Under the pieces are notes generated by a model, which worked only from the letters and a program-made list of their open reading frames with translations, made no database searches and was not told where the DNA came from. This document shows positions 1 through 10,180 of a DNA stretch of 64,000 nt, piece after piece. Origin of the DNA: Candidatus Obscuribacterales bacterium. GTDB lineage: Bacteria; Cyanobacteriota; Vampirovibrionia; Obscuribacterales; Obscuribacteraceae. Within the stretch, counting starts at the first letter, position 1. Every line of letters begins with the position of its first letter. The stretch spans positions 1-64,000 of the forward strand of contig JAGVLS010000022.1 of the NCBI GenBank assembly GCA_020054205.1. Reading direction: 5' to 3'. The position numbers and the translations under genes were made by a program.

Positions 1-35
1 AAATAAAGTTCAAAAAATGGCAATAAAATCAAGAT

Positions 36-190
36 AATTAATCAACCACCATGGACTACCCTATTTGGGTACATGGAAAAAGGTCAGAGAAATTGCAATA
101 TTTCTGACTTCCATCATTATGTTTACAATTAATATTGGCTGGCTCGTCGGTGCGGGATTGTATTGTCAGAATTTTGTTTATTTTTCTGAC
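36..190 (+). repeat. Dispersed intergenic repeat, copy 1
   Basis: About 155 bp that match, in opposite orientation, the sequence at 18779-18934. Both copies run from AATTAATCAACCACCATGGA through CTATTTGGGTA, a GGTCAGA..TTTCTGAC inverted repeat, CATTATGTTT, a TGGCT(C/T)GTCG block and TTGTCAGAATTTT to TTTTTCTGAC. Identity looks like 75-85% by eye. This copy lies downstream of the phosphotransferase gene that ends at 246, and no gene is apparent in 1-245. It could be a MITE or REP-like element, or a repeated terminator-like unit. No transposase is near. Confidence 0.75.
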
Positions 191-245
191 TAATTAGCCG
201 ATAGCAAAAAGATAGAAGTTTGGTGCTTGGTTTTAGAACGCAGCC

Positions 246-1265
246 TTAACAGAACCTCAATTTTTTTATTTGAGCAGATTTGTTAAGTCCAGCATAGCTT
301 TTTTCATGCCATATTTTAGTCTGCTCTGTACTATCCTCTTGAGATAACAAACGAGCTGTTGCCAGGTAATAGGTAGCGTAAGAAGCAGAAACTAAAATGG
401 GAATAGCTCCAATCTCTTCTTTTGAAAGGGTTTTATATCTTGTATATTCATTTAACACTAAAGAATAAATTTCTTGCATTGAATCTTGAGCAGCCTCATC
501 AAAGCAAAACCAAGCAAAAAAAATAGCTAAGTCAAAAATACACCAATTAAAATCTGTACAACCAAAATCGATAATGCAGTATTGTTTGCTATCTGGTTTG
601 AAACCATTCGCTTCTAAAGCATTTGATTCTGTAACAGACGATTTTAAAACATTTGATCGATGTAAGTCACCATGAATAATTGATTTTTGAAAATTTGTCG
701 TATCTAGACTCTCATAATTTGTTTTTATTTCTTTAACGAAAGAAAGAATATTTTTGTCTGAAAGGGAAATTGTATTCTCCAGCTCTGGGAAAAAATTTGC
801 TGGTCCCCAGTCATCATAGAATCTATCAATTTCAATATCTAAGCTGTTTATCTGAGCTATAGTTTTAGCTAAATGTTTGTAGTCATCATAAGTAGCAGTA
901 GTATGATAAAAATCGTTTCCTAGAAAATATTTAAATATAGTAATGTAAGTATTACCATTGGGTCCGGATAAAGTAAGGATTTGACCATCTTCAGTTGTTA
1001 AAATATTTTGTACGGATATGTTTTTCTGATGGCAGCTCAACATAACTTTTACAATATCACTTATTCTTTTATGGGCTCTATCTTTAGAAAAAAACTTGAC
1101 TATAAAAATCCCTTTTTCAGTGATAAGCTTTATATTTAAGTCCTGATAGCCGGTATTTAGCAAAGAGAATTGAGAAATAGCTCCTAACTTAAATAAACGA
1201 GAAATATCATTCAAAGCATCTTCTAAGGATACTGATAAATTTGTTCTTTTAAAAAGGGTTTGCAT
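246..1265 (-). CDS. APH-family phosphotransferase (small-molecule kinase)
   Basis: This 339-residue protein belongs to the aminoglycoside phosphotransferase/choline kinase fold family, soluble ATP-dependent kinases of small alcohols or amines. The Brenner motif HGDLHRSN holds the catalytic Asp, and IIDFGCTDF supplies the second metal-binding Asp. The N-terminal half has the beta-strand/helix arrangement of the kinase N-lobe. The substrate cannot be read from sequence. Homoserine kinase type II-like and hydroxylysine kinase-like enzymes have the same layout and length, so an amino-acid kinase is at least as likely as drug resistance. It lies downstream of pyrG on the same strand, separated by a 15-bp tandem repeat array, so co-transcription is uncertain. 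Confidence 0.75.
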   Translation of the reverse strand: MQTLFKRTNLSVSLEDALNDISRLFKLGAISQFSLLNTGYQDLNIKLITEKGIFIVKFFSKDRAHKRISDIVKVMLSCHQKNISVQNILTTEDGQILTLSGPNGNTYITIFKYFLGNDFYHTTATYDDYKHLAKTIAQINSLDIEIDRFYDDWGPANFFPELENTISLSDKNILSFVKEIKTNYESLDTTNFQKSIIHGDLHRSNVLKSSVTESNALEANGFKPDSKQYCIIDFGCTDFNWCIFDLAIFFAWFCFDEAAQDSMQEIYSLVLNEYTRYKTLSKEEIGAIPILVSASYATYYLATARLLSQEDSTEQTKIWHEKSYAGLNKSAQIKKLRFC

Positions 1266-1301
1266 TAATCAGAGAACCGTAAATTCAAAAACTATAACTA
1301 C

Positions 1302-1421
1302 AAAAATCTCAATCAGAAAAATCTCAATCAGAAAACCAAAGATCACAAAACCAAAGATCACAAAACCAAAGATCACAAAACCAAAGATCACAAAACCAAA
1401 GATCACAAAACTAAAGATCAC
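1302..1421. repeat. 15-bp tandem repeat array
   Basis: Eight consecutive 15-bp units fill most of the gap between pyrG and the kinase gene. The first two are AAAAATCTCAATCAG (1302-1331). The next six are AAAACCAAAGATCAC (1332-1421), the last with one C-to-T change. Near identity of the six units points to recent slippage expansion. The period is a multiple of three, but the array lies outside both neighbouring reading frames. No spacers separate the units, so this is not a CRISPR. Confidence 0.9.
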
Positions 1422-1436
1422 AACCAGCTAAACTAA

Positions 1437-3188
<1,752 letters not shown>

Positions 3189-3295
3189 TCAACCTCTCTT
3201 TAGCTATTGAATTGGCTTAATCTTGAAAATGCCTACTTAACATCAAATATAAGCTAAATGAGCAAGTTTTGCTACCTATTTTTATGGCTTTTCAT

Positions 3296-3580
3296 TTAGT
3301 CAGTAATTTTAGGAACTTTAAAAAAGCCATTTTCTTTTTCAGGAGCATTAGCTAACAATTCATCCCTGTTATAGGATGGGCTTACTTTATCTTCTCTTAA
3401 TACATTGACTATCGGTAATATGTGGGAAACAGGCTCAATAGAACTTGTATCAATTTCGTTTAATTGCTGAAAATGATCAATAAGACGGGATAATTGGCTG
3501 GCATACTTCTTCTTTTCCTCATCGGTCAAGCTAAGGCGTGCCAGTTTTGCTATATGTTCAACATCTTCCAGGCTAATCAT
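3296..3580 (-). CDS. gatC: Asp-tRNA(Asn)/Glu-tRNA(Gln) amidotransferase subunit C
   Basis: GatC is the small stabilising subunit of the GatCAB amidotransferase, which converts misacylated Glu-tRNA(Gln) or Asp-tRNA(Asn) to the correct aminoacyl-tRNA in the cytoplasm. The start MISLEDVEHIAKLARLSLTD is the classic GatC N terminus and gives 94 residues, the family length. An upstream in-frame ATG at 3646 would add 22 residues with no family resemblance, so I use 3580. The C-terminal GFFKVPKI is also typical. It lies upstream of pyrG on the same strand with a gap of about 110 bp. gatA and gatB are not nearby, which is common. Confidence 0.93.
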   Translation of the reverse strand: MISLEDVEHIAKLARLSLTDEEKKKYASQLSRLIDHFQQLNEIDTSSIEPVSHILPIVNVLREDKVSPSYNRDELLANAPEKENGFFKVPKITD

Positions 3581-3770
3581 AATTCTATTGATTTGGACTA
3601 ATTCTCTTAAGCTGATTAGTTTTGTGCAGCCAAAACATATTAACATAGAATTTTTAATGATACGGTATACGGAATATCTTATGTTCTTGTGAAATTAAGT
3701 ACTAAATAGCATGACTACCATTAAGATAATTAAGTGTTTTCGGATAATTTTTTAGCGAATTGAAATTGCC

Positions 3771-4796
3771 ATGGGCTTTGAAAGTAAAATTTTGATTGAT
3801 TGTGGAGTTTTATTTATTGCACTTGTCATTATTCTTGGTTCATCTGAACTTTTTACTAATGGAGTTGAGTGGCTAGGCAAAAGATTGCAATTAAGTGAAG
3901 GTGTGGTTGGCAGTGTATTGGCTGCTGTCGGCACGGCATTGCCTGAAACTTTAATTCCCATAGTAGCTGTTTTATCGTTTGGCACTAAACAGGCACATGG
4001 TGTAGGGATTGGAGCTATTGCTGGTGCTCCTTTTATGTTGAGCACACTTACTCTTGGACTTTGTGGCTTTGCTATGTGGTTTTTTGCTAAAAAAGGCAAT
4101 AGATCTACTGCTCTTAAATTCAATAAAGTTGTTATTTGCAGAGATCTTCGTTTCTTTATTATTGCCTATAGCTTGGCACTTATTTCAGCAACATTTTCAT
4201 CAATGCCACAATTTAGAACTGTTATAGCCTTTATTCTAATTGGCATTTACATGTTTTATTTGCATAAAACATTTAGTCATGAAGGTGAAGTAGGAGAACC
4301 ACCAGAAGTATTACATTTTGATCGGGTGATAAAAGCAGGCACTGGTTTAATTCCTATATTGTGTCAGGTGCTGGTTGGTATTTTGGGCATTTTAGGTGGA
4401 GCCTATTTGTTTGTTGATCATGTTCAATCTTTAGCTGTAGCTATTGATGTACCGGAAGTGATTTTAGCTTTATTAATTGCACCAGTTGCTACAGAAATGC
4501 CTGAAAAAATCAATAGTATTTTGTGGGCACGCAATGGTAAAGATACACTTGCATTAGGTAATGTGACAGGCGCACTTGTTTTTCAAAGTTGTTTTCCTGT
4601 GGCCTTTGGTGTCGCCTTTACCAGCTGGAATTTAGGCTGGGGAACAATAGTTACTGGTATGGTGGCAGTATTATCAGCTTTTTGTTATATGCAATTGATT
4701 GAAAAAGATAAATTACAATCACATTATTTAATGGCTGGTGCAATGGTATACATTACTACCATTACTTGGTTGATATTTGCTCACTTAACTGATTGA
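3771..4796 (+). CDS. CaCA-family cation exchanger (sodium/calcium exchanger type)
   Basis: This polytopic membrane protein of 341 residues has two homologous halves, the hallmark of Ca2+:cation antiporters. The first alpha-repeat contains SVLAAVGTALPETLIPIVAV and the second contains LLIAPVATEMPEKINSI followed by GNVTGALVFQS. The acidic residue next to proline in each repeat (ALPET and EMPEK) corresponds to the ion-binding glutamates of the family. About ten hydrophobic segments are visible. The probable role is Na+- or H+-driven export of Ca2+ or another divalent cation. The gene stands alone, divergent from gatC and convergent with the following permease gene. Confidence 0.88.
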   Translation: MGFESKILIDCGVLFIALVIILGSSELFTNGVEWLGKRLQLSEGVVGSVLAAVGTALPETLIPIVAVLSFGTKQAHGVGIGAIAGAPFMLSTLTLGLCGFAMWFFAKKGNRSTALKFNKVVICRDLRFFIIAYSLALISATFSSMPQFRTVIAFILIGIYMFYLHKTFSHEGEVGEPPEVLHFDRVIKAGTGLIPILCQVLVGILGILGGAYLFVDHVQSLAVAIDVPEVILALLIAPVATEMPEKINSILWARNGKDTLALGNVTGALVFQSCFPVAFGVAFTSWNLGWGTIVTGMVAVLSAFCYMQLIEKDKLQSHYLMAGAMVYITTITWLIFAHLTD

Positions 4797-4815
4797 TTGT
4801 GTTTAGTTTTTATTA

Positions 4816-5829
4816 CTAAGAGAAACTTTCTTTAGGATTGTCTGTAATATCTTTTCCCAAATAAAAGAAATCAATGAATAATTTTATACATGCTGCTACA
4901 GGAATAGCAATAAGCATGCCTAAACCACCAGCTAAAACTTCCCCACATAACACCGCAAAAATAACTGCCAGCGGATGTAAGCTAACTGCATGACCAATTA
5001 TTTTAGGAACAATAACAAAATCTTCTATCCAACGTGCCACAGCATAAAAGGCTATGATTGGAGCTATTACGCCAGGACCAAATTGAGAAACACCAACTAA
5101 AGTAGCAATGGTTGTAGCAATAATTGGACCTAAAACTGGAATGATTTCTAGAAAGCCACTTAGTATTGCTACCGGAAGAGCGTATTTCAGATGTATTCCC
5201 CAATGCAAAAAGCACCAGGCAACTGTTGACATAATACCAACTAGCCAAAGTTGTCCGAATACATAGCGACTAAGCATGCGATTCATTTGACCAGTTAATT
5301 CAACAATTGTTTCTCTGCGCGAAGGAGGAATATAGCGTAAAAAATATTTGAATACTAAACCACTATCAATAGTGAAATATATTGATGAAACAACACAAAC
5401 TAAAATTGATAAAAAACCATGTGATAAAAGCCCGCCAATATGGGCTATTTCTTCTGGTCTGCCAACTGACTCATGGATACTATTTAAAATTTGCAGCGAT
5501 GTAATTTCTACATCCCCTTCCCAATGAGTAATGATGGCATATTGCTGAACAATATTTTTTACTATTTCTTTTTGATTTTGAGCTAATTCACTAACTTCAT
5601 TTATTACGCCTGGACCAAGGAACCATATAGTGACGGCTAATACGCATACGACGGTCAAATAAGTAATAAGAGTAGCAATACGAACCGATGTTTTTAGTTT
5701 GACGGCTAGTTGTTGAACAATTGGTAAGAGCAAATATGCAATTACTGCTCCCACAATAATTGGTGGAAATACAGATCGCACACTGTAAACGAACCATATA
5801 ATTAAAAATGTTGCTATCCACTTTAACAT
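4816..5829 (-). CDS. AI-2E family (PerM/YdiK-like) membrane transporter
   Basis: This 337-residue integral membrane protein has the features of the AI-2E/UPF0118 family: paired hydrophobic N-terminal helices, a soluble central segment, and a C-terminal block with SGFLEIIPVLGPIIATTIA followed by ARWIEDFVIVPKIIG and HPLAVIFAVLCGEVLAGG, which is diagnostic. Members include proposed autoinducer-2 exporters and Na+/H+ antiporters, so the substrate cannot be assigned. It is convergent with the CaCA exchanger (19-bp gap) and lies downstream of the 3-hydroxyacyl-CoA dehydrogenase on the same strand. Confidence 0.9.
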   Translation of the reverse strand: MLKWIATFLIIWFVYSVRSVFPPIIVGAVIAYLLLPIVQQLAVKLKTSVRIATLITYLTVVCVLAVTIWFLGPGVINEVSELAQNQKEIVKNIVQQYAIITHWEGDVEITSLQILNSIHESVGRPEEIAHIGGLLSHGFLSILVCVVSSIYFTIDSGLVFKYFLRYIPPSRRETIVELTGQMNRMLSRYVFGQLWLVGIMSTVAWCFLHWGIHLKYALPVAILSGFLEIIPVLGPIIATTIATLVGVSQFGPGVIAPIIAFYAVARWIEDFVIVPKIIGHAVSLHPLAVIFAVLCGEVLAGGLGMLIAIPVAACIKLFIDFFYLGKDITDNPKESFS

Positions 5830-5866
5830 AATGTTTTAGGTTTCTAGTTTCCTTGTTTATAGCTTT

Positions 5867-7111
5867 TTAGCGTACTGTGACAGGAACAGCTTTCAATTGA
5901 GAAAAATCATGAATAGTGGCTCGTACTAATTTAGCTAAATACCATGCTGGACGAAAACGTTCTCCATATGCTTTTTGATAAGATTCAAGCTCGTTCAAAC
6001 AATGGTTAAGTCCCTTTTCTTCAGCGAGGCTAAATAATCCTCTTGTTAGTCCAAGACCCCATTGAATTGCTGTATCTACATCTTGTGCTTCTACAACATG
6101 TTCTTGGACTGCATAAATTGCTTCGTTGAACATAGGCAAAATAATACGCAATGCATCAAATGCTTTATCATTTGACTTGGCGTTATTGTTTTGTGCATGT
6201 TCTTTCAGAAGATCTACAAGTACAGGATTTAATTGTTTTGGTTCGTCTTTTTTAGGTACTTTTCCTTTTTCATGTATATAAAATCCAGCGCCAGTTTTTT
6301 GTCCGAGACATCCTTTTTTGACTAATTTGCTAAGAATGCTTGCTGGTTGAAAACGAGGTCCATATTCTTCGTATAGGAAAGTTGTAACATGCTCACAAAC
6401 ATCTAAACCGGTCATATCGAGCAGGGTAAATGGTCCCATTGGTAATCCGAAAACAACTGCTTGTTTGTCTATTTCTTCTGGACTAAACTTTCCTTCTTCT
6501 AAGACATACAAAGCTTCATTTAAGTAAGGAAATAAAACTCTATTGACCAAAAAGCCGGGGCATTCTTGCACGGCAACAGGGATTTTACGTAATTCTTTGC
6601 ACAAAGCCATAACAGCATCTTGTACTTGTTGGCTAGTTTTTACGCCTGGAATAACTTCCACTAATTTCATTGTTTGAGCAGGGTTGAAAAAATGCATTCC
6701 TAATACTTGCTCAGGACGTTTCGTATGAGAAGCAATTTCAGAGATGGATAAAGCAGAGGTATTAGTAGCAAAAACAGTGTGTGGTGCACAATGTTTATCA
6801 AGTTCTTGAAAAATTCGGATTTTGACATCAATTTCTTCTAGCGCTGCTTCAATAACTAAATCGACATCTTTAAAGCCATCGTATGTGGTGCTTGTTTTTA
6901 CCATAGCAAATAAATAATCTGCTTCTGCTTGAGTTAAAACTTCTTTTTTAACTCTGGAATCATACATTCTTTTTATATTTGCTAGTCCGCGATCAATAAA
7001 GTCTTGATTGACATCCTTTAAAATCACTTCCATGCCGGATTGACTTAGGACTTGAGCTATGCCACTACCCATTGCACCAGCTCCAATTACAGCAGCCTTT
7101 TGAAATTTCAT
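5867..7111 (-). CDS. 3-hydroxyacyl-CoA dehydrogenase (3-hydroxybutyryl-CoA dehydrogenase type)
   Basis: An NAD-dependent enzyme that oxidises 3-hydroxyacyl-CoA to 3-ketoacyl-CoA (beta-oxidation) or works in reverse in butanoate/PHB metabolism. The Rossmann motif VIGAGAMGSGIAQVLSQSG is at the N terminus, and FATNTSALSISEIA and GMHFFNPAQTMKLVEVI are family signatures. Two C-terminal 3HCDH domains follow: one around GFLVNRVLFPYLNEA, and a second around ILPMFNEAIYAVQE. The protein thus has the single-enzyme, double-C-domain form, without a fused hydratase. The start at 7111 is chosen because GGAGGT lies five bases upstream; an in-frame ATG at 7126 would overlap that site. An enoyl-CoA hydratase occurs far away at 48.0 kb. 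Confidence 0.93.
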   Translation of the reverse strand: MKFQKAAVIGAGAMGSGIAQVLSQSGMEVILKDVNQDFIDRGLANIKRMYDSRVKKEVLTQAEADYLFAMVKTSTTYDGFKDVDLVIEAALEEIDVKIRIFQELDKHCAPHTVFATNTSALSISEIASHTKRPEQVLGMHFFNPAQTMKLVEVIPGVKTSQQVQDAVMALCKELRKIPVAVQECPGFLVNRVLFPYLNEALYVLEEGKFSPEEIDKQAVVFGLPMGPFTLLDMTGLDVCEHVTTFLYEEYGPRFQPASILSKLVKKGCLGQKTGAGFYIHEKGKVPKKDEPKQLNPVLVDLLKEHAQNNNAKSNDKAFDALRIILPMFNEAIYAVQEHVVEAQDVDTAIQWGLGLTRGLFSLAEEKGLNHCLNELESYQKAYGERFRPAWYLAKLVRATIHDFSQLKAVPVTVR

Positions 7112-7233
7112 AGTAACCTCCAACAAATCCTTAGATAAGAGATTTAGTGTTTTACATCTTTAGACGCAAAAACATAAAACGTTATGCTAGCATAGCCAGG
7201 TTTAGAAATTGAATTCATAACAAGTCAAGATCT

Positions 7234-8643
7234 GTGACTAGCTTACTGACATCATTAACCCGTCGAATTCCGGCTTCTGACCAGGGAGCAGGCGATAGCA
7301 CCCCTAAACATTTAGGCTGGTTAATGCTGACAGCGCTTGGAATTGGTGCAACTATTGGTGCTGGAATATTTGTTATGCCGGGAATGATAGCTAACAAAGC
7401 AGGTCCGGCTGGAATTTTGTCTTTTGTTATTACTGGTTTTATTTTTCTATTTGTTGGTATATGCTACGAACGTTTTTCACGTGTTGTGCCACGCGGTGTT
7501 TCAGCATACAGCTACGTTTATCATTCAGTTGGAGAAATTTTTGCTTGGATTGTAGCTTTTGGTTTATTTCTTGAATATAGCTTTGGTGCTTCGGCTGTAG
7601 CTGTTGGTTGGAGCGAATATTTAAAGAAAGCAATGAAATATACATTGCCACCATTTTTTTCAGGACCAGGCTATACAAATGGTGAATTTCACTTTGGTGT
7701 GAATGTAGTTTCTGTAGGTGTAGTAGCTGTTGTCACTCTTATATGTATTTTGGGTGGAGTAAATAAATCTGCTAAGCTCAATTTTGTACTTGTTTGTTTA
7801 AAAACAGCATTATTATTGATTTTCATGGTGGCAGGACTGCGCCATATAAATATTAGTAATTGGCAGCCTTTTATGCCGCATGGTTTTAAAGGTGTTATTG
7901 AAGGAGCAGCACTAGCAGTATTTCCTTATGTTGGCTTTGACGCTCTTTATACTTTTGCCCGTGAATCTAAAAGTTTGAAAGATACAAAAATTTCTACTTA
8001 TTTATGTATTGGTGTAGTGGCATTTTTGTATGTGGCAGTTATGGCTATTGCTTGCGCTTTAGCGCCATGTTTTATTAATGGCAATCCTAATCCGTTATTT
8101 GTTGGCAATGAAGCGTCAGCTCCTTTAGCGAGCCTACTTATGGCATCTGGTGAAGGTTGGGCAGGGCAATTAATTGCAATTGGAGCAGTTATAGGCATAT
8201 TCAATGTGCTTTTAGTGCTATCTATGGGTGGTCCAAGAATTTTTCGTAATATGGCTGAAGATGGTCTTCTGCCACCATTATTTGCTAAAACAAAAAATGG
8301 TAATCCTACAGCAGGCTTAATTTTAAACGGCATGATTGTAGCTTGTGTCGCGGGCTTAGTACCATTTGGTGATATTGCTCATATAATGGTATTAGGTACT
8401 TTAATTGCTTTTATTTTTGTCTGCATTGGTGCATATCGTTTAAAAATTGTCTCGCCAATTGTGCCAATAATGGGCGGTATTGGCTGTGCTATTTTAGCTT
8501 TGAATTTAGAGCCATTAGTACTAAAAGTTTATTGTGTTAGTTGTCCAATTGGTCTTTTAATTTATTTCTTTTATGGCAGAACACATAGCAAATTGGCTAA
8601 AGCTCACGAACAAAAAGCTGAAAATGTACAGATAAAAGCATAA
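7234..8643 (+). CDS. APC-superfamily amino acid permease
   Basis: This 469-residue protein has about 12 hydrophobic segments. The first transmembrane helix contains GIGATIGAGIFVMPG, the glycine-rich unwound substrate-binding helix of APC-superfamily amino acid/cation symporters. TM6 reads AALAVFPYVGFDALYTFARE, close to the FFAYIGFD pattern of cationic amino acid transporters (CAT/YfnA type). It therefore probably imports or exchanges an amino acid across the cytoplasmic membrane; the exact substrate is not determinable. It is divergent from the dehydrogenase gene (about 120-bp gap) and convergent with the next permease. Confidence 0.88.
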   Translation: MTSLLTSLTRRIPASDQGAGDSTPKHLGWLMLTALGIGATIGAGIFVMPGMIANKAGPAGILSFVITGFIFLFVGICYERFSRVVPRGVSAYSYVYHSVGEIFAWIVAFGLFLEYSFGASAVAVGWSEYLKKAMKYTLPPFFSGPGYTNGEFHFGVNVVSVGVVAVVTLICILGGVNKSAKLNFVLVCLKTALLLIFMVAGLRHINISNWQPFMPHGFKGVIEGAALAVFPYVGFDALYTFARESKSLKDTKISTYLCIGVVAFLYVAVMAIACALAPCFINGNPNPLFVGNEASAPLASLLMASGEGWAGQLIAIGAVIGIFNVLLVLSMGGPRIFRNMAEDGLLPPLFAKTKNGNPTAGLILNGMIVACVAGLVPFGDIAHIMVLGTLIAFIFVCIGAYRLKIVSPIVPIMGGIGCAILALNLEPLVLKVYCVSCPIGLLIYFFYGRTHSKLAKAHEQKAENVQIKA

Positions 8644-8665
8644 ATTGTCTGGTCTGTGATAATGC

Positions 8666-10063
8666 TTAATCTCTGGCAGCACCAACTAATTGTTTGTCAT
8701 CACTTAAAAGAATAGTTTCAATAATACGATTTGCTTGCCAAACTTCTTTTTTATATTCCTGCCAGCGAAGCGGTATATAAACAAGAGCAGTGACAATCCA
8801 AGCTTGTACTGATGCGATGCCTACGTGTAAAGCTTCAGTATTGGGGATGACACCTGATGTAGCAATACCTAATGAACAGCCTATAACAAGAGCAATTGTG
8901 GCTGGCCAACGAATAAGGGGGATTTCAGATAAATTTATTCCTTGAGCAAATATTGGTTCAGATTTAAATAAATAAGTAGCTAATAGCCATTCAGATAAAA
9001 CTATGACTGTTGGCATTGGCAATATGACGCAATTTAAAGAAGCAATGGCCTCCACTGCTTTTGTTGCCCCTGATAATGAAAGCCAAGCAGCCATGGCTGC
9101 TCCAGCAATAGCTAAAATTGTGACTGTTGTACGATGACGAAACGGGAAAAAACTTTCTATAGCATTAGCTGAACCCAACAAATTTGAGTCATTAACAGCA
9201 AAATATGAAGTAGCAAGTACAAGAGCCGCAATTATTGCTATGCCACCAAAAGAGTATTGGTTAATAAAATTAGTGGCAGTAGCAAATTCAGTGATATTGC
9301 TCATGTTTGCTAACATCCAGCCAGTAGCTGGAAAAATAAGCATGCCAATGATAAGAGATAAAGCTAATGGAATAATTGAATATGATAATTTTGCTTTGCC
9401 ATAACGCCAATAATCACACTCATTTCCCCAAGCGCCATAACCAATGACAAATGATGAGACTAAAGTTAAAGCATAAGTAAATGATTTATGTGATGGTTCA
9501 TCTAGGACTTGAATCGGTGTGTCATACAAAACTTTTATAAATGTGTAAATGACCCAGACTACTAATATAGGGGCTGCAATAAAGCGAGCAAAATTAGCGA
9601 CGCCCTTGAAGCCAAAAAAATTATTGAAAGCCATTAGTATTGCTAATGATGCAGCCATGATTACTATTGGTATATTCCAGTGATAAAGTCCTTTGAGACC
9701 TTCAGCTAAAAATAAAGCTGTTACACCATACCAAGCAATAAATATCCAAAGTAAATTGAAAGTGGCTAATTTAGTTGCCCAATTACCTAATACATTTAAA
9801 TTTAAAGCTCCATAAGACTGTCCCGTTTTTGCACCAAGATAACTAGCGGGGATAACATAAGCAAGCAATAATAAAATACTGATGCTTGCACTAGCGACAA
9901 CTTGCGCTAAAGTTAAACCACATTTGTACCATTCAAAACCAATTAATACCGTCGGAAAAGCCGTTACCATAGTTACCCAAAGCAAACCCATGGTAATAGG
10001 ACCACGGCGATCTTTCTGTGGCACAATTTCAAATGTGTCACTTTTGCAAGAAATTCCCGACAT
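8666..10063 (-). CDS. NCS1-family purine/cytosine permease-like transporter
   Basis: A 465-residue polytopic membrane protein resembling nucleobase:cation symporter-1 transporters (CodB type). Supporting features are the N-terminal Pro-rich amphipathic lead-in before TM1, the glycine-containing AYVIPASYLGAKTGQSYGAL loop after TM2, IFIAWYGVTALFLAEGLKGL, and SSFVIGYGAWGNECDYWRYG in the middle, matching the NCS1 pattern of small residues followed by a D-Y-x-R motif. The likely substrate is a nucleobase or related compound such as cytosine, but this is inference. The start has AAGGAG seven bases upstream of ATG. It lies downstream of polA with a gap of about 120 bp. Confidence 0.72.
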   Translation of the reverse strand: MSGISCKSDTFEIVPQKDRRGPITMGLLWVTMVTAFPTVLIGFEWYKCGLTLAQVVASASISILLLLAYVIPASYLGAKTGQSYGALNLNVLGNWATKLATFNLLWIFIAWYGVTALFLAEGLKGLYHWNIPIVIMAASLAILMAFNNFFGFKGVANFARFIAAPILVVWVIYTFIKVLYDTPIQVLDEPSHKSFTYALTLVSSFVIGYGAWGNECDYWRYGKAKLSYSIIPLALSLIIGMLIFPATGWMLANMSNITEFATATNFINQYSFGGIAIIAALVLATSYFAVNDSNLLGSANAIESFFPFRHRTTVTILAIAGAAMAAWLSLSGATKAVEAIASLNCVILPMPTVIVLSEWLLATYLFKSEPIFAQGINLSEIPLIRWPATIALVIGCSLGIATSGVIPNTEALHVGIASVQAWIVTALVYIPLRWQEYKKEVWQANRIIETILLSDDKQLVGAARD

Positions 10064-10180
10064 TCTTTACTCCTTATGTATTACACATGGGCATAAATAT
10101 ATGTTTTCTATTAGTTAAGTACTATGGAATTAATACGAATGTAAATTAGAAGATAAGATTATAGTGGGGGAATTACGCTT

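Noticed and set aside
246-1265. Aminoglycoside resistance gene
   Set aside because: The kinase fold fits equally well with homoserine or hydroxylysine kinase, and no mobile or resistance context is present.
1302-1421. Direct-repeat array as a CRISPR
   Set aside because: Units are 15 bp and abut with no unique spacers, and no cas genes are nearby.
3581-3646. Longer GatC from ATG 3646
   Set aside because: The added 22 residues have no family resemblance, and 3580 gives the usual GatC start and length.
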